A DNA stretch of 5,515 nucleotides, taken from the NCBI GenBank assembly GCA_003492055.1, contig DMZE01000150.1, positions 1 to 5,515 of the forward strand, read 5' to 3'. The notes below the pieces were generated by a model, which was not told where the DNA came from, searched no databases, and saw nothing but the letters and a program-made list of their open reading frames with translations. The translations under genes and the position numbers were made by a program. This stretch comes from Cellvibrionales bacterium (GTDB lineage Bacteria > Pseudomonadota > Gammaproteobacteria > Pseudomonadales > UBA7434). Below, piece after piece: positions 1 through 5,515 of the stretch; the first letter of the stretch is position 1; every line of letters begins with the position of its first letter.

Positions 1-5
1 CGGCT

Positions 6-1775
6 CTAGTTCATCGACTCACGAAAATCATCCATCGTAGATTGCATTACCGACGAACAACCATTTTCTATTTGCAGCTTATGCATTTGTGTACGCGGCA
101 ATATTTTCTGAAAATAGAAGCGCGCCGTTTCAACTTTAAGTCGATAAAAAGCATTGTCATTATCATTACTGTTATGCAATGCCACCGTAGCCATACGCGC
201 CCACATCCAAGACATAATGACATAACCTGAATACATCAAGTAATCAAAGGCACTCGCGCCCAACTCATCAATATCACCACCTGCGCTAACCATAATAGCT
301 TGAGTGAGTGATTGCCATTCTGTGATCTGCGCTTCTAATAAAGATCTAAACTCGTCATCAATATCCGGCAGGCTTGTCTGAATAATATCAACAAAGGCAT
401 TAAAAGTTTGGCCACCATCAAGTAATACTTTACGGCCCAATAAATCCATCGACTGAATGCCCGTAGTCCCTTCATACAATGTCGCAATACGCGCATCGCG
501 AATATTTTGCTCCATACCCCACTCACGAATATAACCATGGCCACCGTAAACCTGAACACCATGGTTAGCCGATTCGATACCGCATTCGGTTATAAAGCCT
601 TTACTGATTGGCGTTAACAAACCCATTAATTTTTTAGCCAGTGGATCCCCTTCTTTATCAAGATCTGACAACTGCGCTAAATAATAAATAAACGCACGTG
701 ATCCTTCAGAAAACGATTTAATGGTCAGTAACATACGACGCACATCAGGATGAACAATTAATGGATCGGCTGGACGCTCAGGTGCTTTCGCACCACTTAA
801 TGATCGACCTGACTCACGCTCAAGCGCATAAGTCATAGCGCCTTGCAACGCCAGCTCAGAATGCGTAAGCCCCTGCAATGAAGTATCAAGGCGTGCTGAA
901 TTCATAAAGGTAAACATGCAATTTAAGCCACGATTTTCTTCGCCAATTAAAAACCCTTTGGCGCCATCAAAATTCATAACACAGGTAGGATTAGCATGAA
1001 TACCCATTTTATTTTCGAGTGAGCCACAACTTACCGCATTAGCTATTAATGAGCCATCGGCTTGCGGCAAACGCTTAGGCACAACAAACAATGAAATACC
1101 TTTAGTACCGGCAGGCGCACCAGGAATACGGGCTAATACAATATGAACGATATTGTCGGTGTAATCATGATCACCGCCAGAAATAAAAATTTTAGTGCCC
1201 GTAATAGAATAAGAACCATCATCATTGTTCTCGGCACGAGTTTTTAAAAAGCTTAAATCACTGCCGCATTGTGGCTCCGTTAGGCACATTGTACCCGTCC
1301 ATTCACCAGATACTAGTTTGGGCAAATAGGTAGCCTGCAACGCTTCTGTACCATGAGCAATCAGGGTATGCCTTGCACCTGAGCTCAAAGCCGTAATCAT
1401 CGCCCAAGCGTGATTAGCCTCGCCCATTAACTCTCCTATCGCAAGACCTAGAGAGTGAGGTAAATTCTGCCCGTCAAAGGCTTCTGGCATGGTAAGCCCA
1501 GCCCAACCGCCTTCAATAAATTGTTTATAAGCGTCAGCAAAGCCCGCTGGCGTAGTTACCCCTTCAGGGCTCCAATGGCAACCTTCCTCATCACCACTTT
1601 GATGCAGCGGAGCCAATACTTGCTCGCTGAATTTAACTGCCTCGCTAAGAATCGCATCACGCAGATCTCGAGTGACCTCCTCACTGCTTGATAGTTGCTG
1701 ATAGTGACTATCAAAATCGAACAACTCATTCATCACAAAATCGATATCATTTCTGGGTGCTTTATAAGCGGGCAT
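6..1775 (-). CDS. Acyl-CoA dehydrogenase, long DmdC-like class with C-terminal extension
   Basis: FAD-dependent acyl-CoA dehydrogenase, 589 residues from the chosen start; complete. Family knowledge: it oxidises an acyl-CoA to the 2,3-enoyl-CoA in the cytoplasm and passes electrons to ETF. Visible: an N-terminal MPAYKAP segment typical of this subfamily (residues 1-30, AcylCoA_DH_N-like), the flavin/substrate motif TEPQCGSD (166-173), the stretch YGGHGYIREWGMEQNIRDAR (410-429), and YEGTTGIQ with the expected catalytic glutamate at 435. Residues from about 455 to the end match the extra C-terminal domain that makes this class about 590-600 rather than 380 residues long. The ATG at 1775 is preferred over an in-frame ATG at 1805: it has AGGAG ten bases upstream, the homologous N-terminus begins there, and the 1805 codon falls in a promoter-like -10 box. 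Relatives include DmdC (methylmercaptopropionyl-CoA) and straight- or long-chain enzymes, so the substrate cannot be set from sequence alone. It is divergent from the c-di-GMP operon with no evident functional link. Confidence 0.95.
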   Translation of the reverse strand: MPAYKAPRNDIDFVMNELFDFDSHYQQLSSSEEVTRDLRDAILSEAVKFSEQVLAPLHQSGDEEGCHWSPEGVTTPAGFADAYKQFIEGGWAGLTMPEAFDGQNLPHSLGLAIGELMGEANHAWAMITALSSGARHTLIAHGTEALQATYLPKLVSGEWTGTMCLTEPQCGSDLSFLKTRAENNDDGSYSITGTKIFISGGDHDYTDNIVHIVLARIPGAPAGTKGISLFVVPKRLPQADGSLIANAVSCGSLENKMGIHANPTCVMNFDGAKGFLIGEENRGLNCMFTFMNSARLDTSLQGLTHSELALQGAMTYALERESGRSLSGAKAPERPADPLIVHPDVRRMLLTIKSFSEGSRAFIYYLAQLSDLDKEGDPLAKKLMGLLTPISKGFITECGIESANHGVQVYGGHGYIREWGMEQNIRDARIATLYEGTTGIQSMDLLGRKVLLDGGQTFNAFVDIIQTSLPDIDDEFRSLLEAQITEWQSLTQAIMVSAGGDIDELGASAFDYLMYSGYVIMSWMWARMATVALHNSNDNDNAFYRLKVETARFYFQKILPRTQMHKLQIENGCSSVMQSTMDDFRESMN

Positions 1776-1785
1776 TGATTTTTTT

Positions 1786-1791
1786 CTCCTG
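1786..1791 (-). promoter_or_regulatory. Shine-Dalgarno site that fixes the acyl-CoA dehydrogenase start
   Basis: On the minus strand the bases read CAGGAG, ten bases before the ATG at 1775, followed by an A-run. This strong site decides the start in favour of 1775 and makes the longer reading from 1805, which has no comparable upstream site, unlikely. Confidence 0.8.
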
Positions 1792-1803
1792 GACCAGCTG
1801 TTC

Positions 1804-1831
1804 ATTATATGGGCTACATAAATACGTTGAA
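1804..1831 (-). promoter_or_regulatory. Putative sigma70 promoter for the acyl-CoA dehydrogenase gene
   Basis: On the minus strand a perfect TATAAT (1809-1804) is preceded, after a 16-base spacer, by TTCAAC (1831-1826), a weak match to TTGACA. Transcription would begin near 1797, giving a leader of about 22 bases that holds the Shine-Dalgarno site. The position fits the 1775 start well. The -35 is poor, so an activator may be needed or the true -35 may lie elsewhere. Confidence 0.45.
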
Positions 1832-1874
1832 TGCTGTATTTTATTTATATAGCCAACTTCGATTAATTTTTCGC

Positions 1875-2051
1875 ACATGTTTTTTATCAACGAGCAGATT
1901 GTGTCGATTTGATATTTTTAATATCTCGATGCGTCCGATACATGTTTGCCTATTAGCTAATAAATAACGCGTTGTTAATTTATACCGGCAACGTTAAACC
2001 CAAGCATTTTAAACCGCTAGGACGGAATTAACCGAGCTAGAGAACATGTTT
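1875..2051. repeat. Three copies of the 8-mer ACATGTTT
   Basis: Exact copies lie at 1875-1882, 1940-1947 and 2044-2051, all in the same orientation; the core ACATGT is itself palindromic. Two copies are followed by an ATC after a T-rich stretch. They sit 70 to 250 bases upstream of the acyl-CoA dehydrogenase promoter. They could be operator half-sites, but no regulator is identifiable and spacing is irregular (65 and 104 bases). Confidence 0.4.
1911..1925. repeat. Short perfect inverted repeat (6-3-6)
   Basis: GATATT, three Ts, then AATATC form a perfect palindrome, flanked on both sides by TCGA (1904-1907 and 1926-1929). It may be a protein-binding site upstream of the acyl-CoA dehydrogenase; an AT-only hairpin this small would be weak as a terminator. 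It could also be chance in AT-rich DNA. Confidence 0.3.
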
Positions 2052-2274
2052 ATCGCATGAAAACACTGAAACAAGACCAGCGGGGCCTATCAACCAACAG
2101 AGTGTAATATCGCTCTAACAAATCATCAACCATTCTCGCATTACAAATAGATCATCAAATGCATTAAAACGAGCTAAGGATAAACACTGATTATTAAGCT
2201 AATGATATATCGTTGAAGATAGGATTTTATGATGCGTTAACGTCTCCTGAAATCGAACTGCTTTTGTTAACATT

Positions 2275-2304
2275 TTTACACTTAGAGCGCTCATTATTTA
2301 TAAA
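2275..2304 (+). promoter_or_regulatory. Sigma70-like promoter in the middle of the spacer
   Basis: TTTACA (2275-2280, five of six to consensus) and TATAAA (2299-2304, five of six) are separated by 18 bases, with the palindrome GAGCGCTC (2285-2292) between them. This is the best-looking plus-strand promoter in the spacer, yet it is nearly 390 bases from the next start codon. It would give either a very long leader for the barrel-YfiR-cyclase operon or a separate noncoding transcript. Confidence 0.35.
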
Positions 2305-2423
2305 ACAATAACGTCAACCCTCCGTTACTAAGAGACGCCTGCAATCACCATTAAGTATCAACGCAAGCAGAATCTAACGTTTAATATTGTCTGCGACGTG
2401 ACATCTATTCTTATGTAAGTACC

Positions 2424-2454
2424 CGTTAAAAAACGTTAACAACTTTAGCGTTAA
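2424..2454. repeat. Cluster of CGTTAA words
   Basis: CGTTAA occurs at 2424-2429, 2434-2439 and 2449-2454, spaced 10 and 15 bases apart; further copies lie at 1992-1997 and 2235-2240, the last inside the palindrome CGTTAACG. One helical turn between the first two copies is compatible with cooperative binding of a regulator. AT-rich composition raises the chance background, so the functional call is tentative. Confidence 0.3.
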
Positions 2455-2561
2455 AAAATATATAAAACCATATCGCTTATTGCTTAAAAACGCATTAACT
2501 AAGGCGTGACGAATATAAACCTCAAAATATCGCTAAATTGTGATCAAATCGTGCAAACCGG

Positions 2562-2582
2562 ATGATTATAAATAATAATCAT
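2562..2582. promoter_or_regulatory. Fur-like palindrome, candidate operator of the barrel-YfiR-cyclase operon
   Basis: ATGATTAT and ATAATCAT form a perfect 8-bp inverted repeat around a 5-base centre. The right part, with its AATCATT, resembles the classic Fur box; aligned by eye about 12 of 19 positions agree. A partial outer arm (TGCAA at 2552-2556, TTGCA at 2582-2586) extends the dyad with unequal spacing. It lies about 105 bases before the operon's first ATG, a sensible place for an operator. Iron control is inference; any dimeric repressor could use such a site. Confidence 0.4.
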
Positions 2583-2648
2583 TGCATTGCGCCCCAAACA
2601 CTGTAGGTTATGAATTGAGCTATAAAAATATAAAAACTCAAAAGATAC

Positions 2649-2670
2649 ACTTCTTATAGCTTTAAGAAGT
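2649..2670 (+). promoter_or_regulatory. Perfect 8-bp stem-loop in the leader of the barrel gene
   Basis: ACTTCTTA and TAAGAAGT pair perfectly around a 6-base loop, ending 5 bases before the AAAAGG ribosome site. In RNA this would make a modest hairpin next to the initiation region; in DNA it is an equally plausible operator. No U-run follows directly, so it is not a standard terminator. Confidence 0.4.
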
Positions 2671-2675
2671 AAAAC

Positions 2676-2681
2676 AAAAGG
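2676..2681 (+). promoter_or_regulatory. Ribosome binding site of the barrel gene
   Basis: AAAAGG lies seven bases upstream of the ATG at 2689, a good spacing and an acceptable though not strong Shine-Dalgarno. It is the only clear one at the head of the operon, since the next gene has none and relies on the overlapping stop. Confidence 0.6.
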
Positions 2682-2688
2682 CCTAAGC

Positions 2689-3747
2689 ATGAAAATTAAA
2701 CCTGCCGTAATAACAGCCAACTCTTCACTAATATGCTTTTTCGCCGCCTCCTATTGTCTGGCACAAAGCACGCCTTCTGAGTTCGCTCAAATGAGCTTTC
2801 AAGAACTTTTGAATCAGAGTATTTATGATACCGAAGAACAACAGAACCAAACGTCACCTTGGACGCTAAACTATCAATACAAAACGGCAAAATTTGAAGG
2901 ATACCTTGACGGTACCAAATCACTAAGCTTCGACGATGTGCTAGGGCCACCCTCTTCTGGCTCCGGTAAAACGTTTCCTGTAGTACCTACAACTATCACT
3001 CAGACGGCCCATATTTTTACGGCTGGCTACCAACTTAATGAGCAATGGCAGGGGTATATTTCTGTTCCCTATATACAACAAAAAACTGACCATATAGCTC
3101 TGAAGCCTGGCTATGAAACATTTAACATTGAAACTGATGGTTTTGGTGATGCTGTCATTTCAGCGAGCTACACCTTGAATTCTGAATCATGGGTACTTTC
3201 ACTTGGAGTAAGCTTACCCACGGGGTCGATTGATGAACAAGGCGACACCCCCAGAGACACGGGTAATCAGCAAGTGCCCTACACCATGCAGCTGGGCTCA
3301 GGCACCTATGACTTCCCTGTTGAACTAAGCTATCAAAATAGCTCGGAACCAAATTTGAGCTTCAACGCTTCTGCCACTATACGCACAGGCACCTATGACA
3401 GAGACTACCGTCTCGGCAATAACTACAGTCTGAGTGGTCGCTATAAAGTCGATTTATCTTCGAGACTGCAAAGCTATGCGGGACTAACACTTCAATATAG
3501 CGACTCGATACACGGGCAAGATGATTCTTTATTACTAGGCGACCCGCCAACTCTCTACCCTGCAAGCATCACCAATCCAGACCTTTATGGCGGTAAAAAA
3601 ATTAATGCAGCCTTTGGCTTACTCTGGAATATGACTAAAGGCTATCAACTCAATATAGAGTTGGGCAGGCCTATTTATCAGAACCTAAACGGACCTCAAC
3701 CCAAGGAAGAATGGCGTAGCTCTTTTTATATTTCAAAATTATTATAA
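2689..3747 (+). CDS. Outer-membrane beta-barrel protein, Phenol_MetA_deg-like
   Basis: 352 residues. Residues 1-25 form a signal peptide with a hydrophobic core at 12-22 and a likely cut after CLA (25/26); there is no lipobox. The mature protein shows alternating polar/hydrophobic strands, many aromatic residues and Gly/Asn/Asp turns, as in an outer-membrane barrel. Motifs recalling the MetA-pathway (PF13557-type) transporter-like family are GFGDAVISASY (151-161), LGVSLPTGSIDEQGD (172-186), MQLGSGTYDFPVELSY (200-215) and a closing RPIYQNLNGPQ (327-337). The last strand ends in Leu instead of the usual Phe. Before the barrel, residues 31-42 (EFAQMSFQELLN) resemble the short helix found ahead of many TonB-dependent receptors; a full plug domain is absent. 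It is first in an operon: its TAA overlaps the next ATG by one base. The ligand is unknown and a transport role is not demonstrated. It may instead be the outer-membrane sensor for the YfiR and cyclase genes that follow. Confidence 0.75.
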   Translation: MKIKPAVITANSSLICFFAASYCLAQSTPSEFAQMSFQELLNQSIYDTEEQQNQTSPWTLNYQYKTAKFEGYLDGTKSLSFDDVLGPPSSGSGKTFPVVPTTITQTAHIFTAGYQLNEQWQGYISVPYIQQKTDHIALKPGYETFNIETDGFGDAVISASYTLNSESWVLSLGVSLPTGSIDEQGDTPRDTGNQQVPYTMQLGSGTYDFPVELSYQNSSEPNLSFNASATIRTGTYDRDYRLGNNYSLSGRYKVDLSSRLQSYAGLTLQYSDSIHGQDDSLLLGDPPTLYPASITNPDLYGGKKINAAFGLLWNMTKGYQLNIELGRPIYQNLNGPQPKEEWRSSFYISKLL

Positions 3748-4316
3748 TGGAGTCTATATTATTTTTTCGTTCCTCTTATCGAACCTATAAAAAAATTCTC
3801 AAGCTTTTCTTTATAGGTTTAGCGGTACTATTGTTATGCTGTGCCGCTCAAGCGGAATCTATCTTAAGTAAAAAGGATAAGCTTAAAGCCGCCTATCTTT
3901 TGAATTTTACGCGTTTTATTGAATGGCCCAATACCACACCCGAAATGCCGCCAGCACCCATTCGAATCTGCGTAGAAGATTCGCCTGAATTTATTTTGTT
4001 TTTTAATCAGATGTCAGCAAACAGAAAATCGGGACTACGGCAACAGACTGTAAAAGCTTATTCAAGCAACACCGCAGATGGATGTGAACTGCTCTATGTA
4101 AAAGAATCAAGTAAAGACAATTTCCAGAAGATTAAAGCAGGCCTGACTGAAAACACCGTTATTGTCAGCGACTCAGAAAAGGTTTCTTTTCCGGCTACCT
4201 CCATCACGTTTTATGAACAAAATAAAAACCTGCGCTTCGAAATCGACCTACAACAGCTTAACTTAGCCAATGTCACGGCCAGTTCTGAGTTATTAAAATT
4301 GGCGAGAATTAAATGA
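3747..4316 (+). CDS. Periplasmic YfiR-family (DUF4154) protein, probable c-di-GMP cyclase repressor
   Basis: 189 residues. A long basic n-region and a hydrophobic core (about 17-32) end in AQA, with likely cleavage at 36/37, so the protein should be periplasmic. The remainder is one YfiR/DUF4154 domain: KAAYLLNFTRFIEWP (47-61), IRICVED (72-78), GCELLYVKES (112-121), TVIVSD (137-142), ITFYEQNKNLRFEIDL (153-168) and the closing ASSELLKLARIK (178-189). Mature cysteines are only C75 and C113, which match in position one conserved disulfide of Pseudomonas YfiR; its second pair is missing, as is the common Gly-Gly before the ITF strand (here Ala-Thr). Family knowledge: YfiR binds the periplasmic part of YfiN and keeps the cyclase off. 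The ATG shares its A with the previous stop (TAATG), lacks a Shine-Dalgarno and has no other in-frame ATG before the domain, so reinitiation is likely. The last four bases overlap the cyclase start (ATGA). Confidence 0.88.
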   Translation: MESILFFRSSYRTYKKILKLFFIGLAVLLLCCAAQAESILSKKDKLKAAYLLNFTRFIEWPNTTPEMPPAPIRICVEDSPEFILFFNQMSANRKSGLRQQTVKAYSSNTADGCELLYVKESSKDNFQKIKAGLTENTVIVSDSEKVSFPATSITFYEQNKNLRFEIDLQQLNLANVTASSELLKLARIK

Positions 4317-5515
4317 TCACGTCAAAGCGTAGAAATAAAATCGGCTTCTTTTATAAGCACCTTATTGCTGTGGTAGCGATTAATATTCTGCCGCTATTTA
4401 TTATGTCCGGCCTTCTTTATTCCAACTTTATTGATGACTACAAAGCCAATCTTTTAGAGGCTATGGACAGCGAAATTGCTTTATTAGGAGCCACCAGTAG
4501 GTCAGCTTTACTGTTTAATGATAAGCAATCGGCGACAGCCTTACTCTCGTCGCTCGAAGAATTCACCTCAACTCGATACGCGCAAATTTATGATGCCGAC
4601 ATGGAGCTATTCGCTGAATACAAGCGACCTGGGCAGCTTGTTGATATGCCTGCTGAGCAACTGAATAGTGGCTTAATGATTAAAGGGCAGACCATTTACT
4701 TATCAAAAGCAGTTACTCTAGGCGAAGAAAGCCTTGGTCTAATTGTTATTTCCGCAAACACCAAATCATTAAATATTCAAAAACAACGCTACCTTCTAAT
4801 TATTGGTGTCGCGCTTTTAGCCAGCCTTATTTTGGCTTACTTACTGAACTGGACACTGCAAAAAAGGCTCACCTCGCCCATTAGTGAATTGATTAGCTTG
4901 GTAGGCTATGTCGCCAAAAATGAGAGATACCACAAACGCCTTAACAATGAGCGCGATGATGAAATTGGCGACCTTATTCTAGGCGTTAACACCATGCTGG
5001 ACACAATAGAAACGCATGAAATGCAACTGTATAACCGCGCCCACTATGATGAACTGACCCAACTACCTAACCGTCACCTGCTTATGGAGCGCCTATCGCA
5101 TAGCATTAAAGTGGCTGATAGAAATAAATCAGAAATTGCCTTACTGTTTCTTGATTTAGATCGATTTAAAATTATTAATGACAGCCTTGGCCATCGTATA
5201 GGTGATGAACTACTGCTAGAGGTAGCCGGCAAACTGGTGAAGGTGCTGCGGACTTCTGACTCCGTCAGTCGCTGGGGCGGCGATGAGTTTGTCATGCTGC
5301 TTGAGGACATTAAAAGCACAGAAGACATCGACATTATTGTTGAAAAAATCATTACAGAACTGGCCAAGCCGACCATAGTGTCGGGCCATCGATTACATGT
5401 TTCGACCAGCGTGGGTATTGCCCGCTTCCCACAAAATGGGAAAGACTGTCAGAGCTTACTTAAACATGCTGATATCAGTATGTATCATGCTAAAGAGCAA
5501 GGCGTAGGCAAATAC
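4313..5515 (+). CDS. Membrane diguanylate cyclase, CHASE8-HAMP-GGDEF (YfiN/TpbB-like), 3' end outside window
   Basis: Open from the ATG at 4313 to the edge, 401 residues seen and no stop. Topology: TM helix 16-36, periplasmic segment about 37-158 of CHASE8 type (the run ALLFNDKQSATALLSSL near 65-81, then a YDAD at 93-96), TM helix 159-179, HAMP about 180-233 with DDEIGDL, then GGDEF from 241. The cyclase looks active: metal ligand D281 (FLDLDRFK), N289, D298 and RWGGDEF (320-326) are intact. The allosteric I-site R313-xx-D316 is present, so product inhibition is expected. Known reaction: two GTP to c-di-GMP in the cytoplasm, controlled through the periplasmic segment. The ATG overlaps the YfiR stop (ATGA); GGCGAG six bases upstream is a modest ribosome site. 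With a YfiR gene directly before it, this is most simply the repressed partner. The LPNRHLLMERL and SLGHRIGDELL wording is common in GGDEF-EAL hybrids, so a phosphodiesterase domain may follow. Confidence 0.92.
   Translation, partial: MITSKRRNKIGFFYKHLIAVVAINILPLFIMSGLLYSNFIDDYKANLLEAMDSEIALLGATSRSALLFNDKQSATALLSSLEEFTSTRYAQIYDADMELFAEYKRPGQLVDMPAEQLNSGLMIKGQTIYLSKAVTLGEESLGLIVISANTKSLNIQKQRYLLIIGVALLASLILAYLLNWTLQKRLTSPISELISLVGYVAKNERYHKRLNNERDDEIGDLILGVNTMLDTIETHEMQLYNRAHYDELTQLPNRHLLMERLSHSIKVADRNKSEIALLFLDLDRFKIINDSLGHRIGDELLLEVAGKLVKVLRTSDSVSRWGGDEFVMLLEDIKSTEDIDIIVEKIITELAKPTIVSGHRLHVSTSVGIARFPQNGKDCQSLLKHADISMYHAKEQGVGKY

Larger units (their letters stand above)
1806..2688. other. Long AT-rich divergent intergenic region without a convincing gene
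   Basis: This spacer of about 880 bases separates two divergent transcription units. Neither strand holds an ORF with a good ribosome site; stops are dense in all frames I followed. It is visibly richer in A and T than the flanking genes. It contains repeated 8-mers and 6-mers, several perfect inverted repeats and promoter-like elements, listed separately. I see no tRNA, transposase remnant, CRISPR repeat or clear rho-independent terminator. It probably holds control sequences for both flanking units, and could hide a small RNA. Confidence 0.7.

Noticed and set aside
42..562. Short open frames at 42-230 (+) and 335-562 (-) within the acyl-CoA dehydrogenase gene
   Set aside because: They lie wholly inside a well-supported gene in other frames, with no family-like sequence.
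1776..1805. Ten-residue N-terminal extension of the acyl-CoA dehydrogenase from an ATG at 1805
   Set aside because: The strong AGGAG lies inside this stretch and serves the ATG at 1775; the extension (rich in Arg/Lys) is not part of the family N-terminus and its ATG overlaps the TATAAT box.
2057..2107. Sixteen-codon ORF (MKTLKQDQRGLSTNRV) in the spacer
   Set aside because: No properly spaced Shine-Dalgarno and no support beyond chance.
2536..2560. CRP-like site (TGTGA at 2539-2543)
   Set aside because: Only the left half matches; no TCACA-like right half at the required spacing.
2597..2640. TATAAA boxes at 2621 and 2629 as the operon promoter
   Set aside because: No acceptable -35 lies 16-18 bases upstream of either, so I do not call a specific promoter, though one may need an activator.
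2696..3565. Minus-strand open frames at 2696-2950, 3155-3352 and 3377-3565
   Set aside because: They are antisense to the barrel gene, have unnatural composition and no recognisable motif.
3834..3845. Possible lipobox (LLLCC) in the YfiR signal peptide
   Set aside because: Leu directly before the first Cys, and Cys before the second, do not fit the usual Gly/Ala/Ser; a clean AQA signal peptidase I site follows.
5074..5376. Minus-strand 100-codon open frame, Ser-rich
   Set aside because: It is antisense to the GGDEF domain; its Ser/Met richness is a by-product of the opposite strand's coding.

Overview
The window looks like chromosomal DNA from a Gram-negative, probably marine or aquatic gammaproteobacterium. 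Evidence: an outer-membrane beta-barrel with a signal peptide, a periplasmic YfiR-family protein, a CHASE8/HAMP/GGDEF cyclic-di-GMP enzyme, moderate to low GC with an AT-rich spacer, and an acyl-CoA dehydrogenase of the long (about 590-residue) DmdC-like class. The genus-level assignment is only a guess (Cellvibrionales/Spongiibacteraceae-like). There are no rRNA or tRNA genes, CRISPR arrays, transposases or phage genes.

Layout: a minus-strand gene (1775 down to 6) encodes a complete FAD-dependent acyl-CoA dehydrogenase of fatty-acid or acyl-CoA catabolism, with a good Shine-Dalgarno and a plausible promoter just upstream. An unusually long AT-rich divergent spacer of about 880 bases follows (1806-2688). 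It has no convincing gene but several repeated words and palindromes: three ACATGTTT copies, clustered CGTTAA words, a perfect 8-5-8 Fur-like palindrome and a perfect 8-bp hairpin just ahead of the next gene's ribosome binding site. One isolated sigma70-like promoter in it has no ORF downstream.

From 2689 to the right edge, three plus-strand genes are packed with overlapping stop/start codons (TAATG, then ATGA): an outer-membrane beta-barrel of the Phenol_MetA_deg type, a periplasmic YfiR (DUF4154) protein, and a membrane-bound CHASE8-HAMP-GGDEF diguanylate cyclase resembling YfiN/TpbB that is cut off by the window end. The cyclase is the largest right-hand coding region and is still open at base 5515; its GGDEF style suggests a C-terminal EAL domain may follow.

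Working model: the last two genes are a YfiR-YfiN-like repressor/cyclase pair, in which a periplasmic protein restrains an inner-membrane c-di-GMP enzyme. In the Pseudomonas YfiBNR system the outer-membrane partner is the OmpA-like lipoprotein YfiB. Here the co-transcribed outer-membrane protein is a MetA-like barrel whose mature N-terminus carries a short helix-like motif reminiscent of the segment in front of many TonB-dependent receptors. A barrel-YfiR-cyclase relay that senses something at the outer membrane is the most interesting hypothesis in the window. It is inference from gene order and domains, not shown by the sequence alone.
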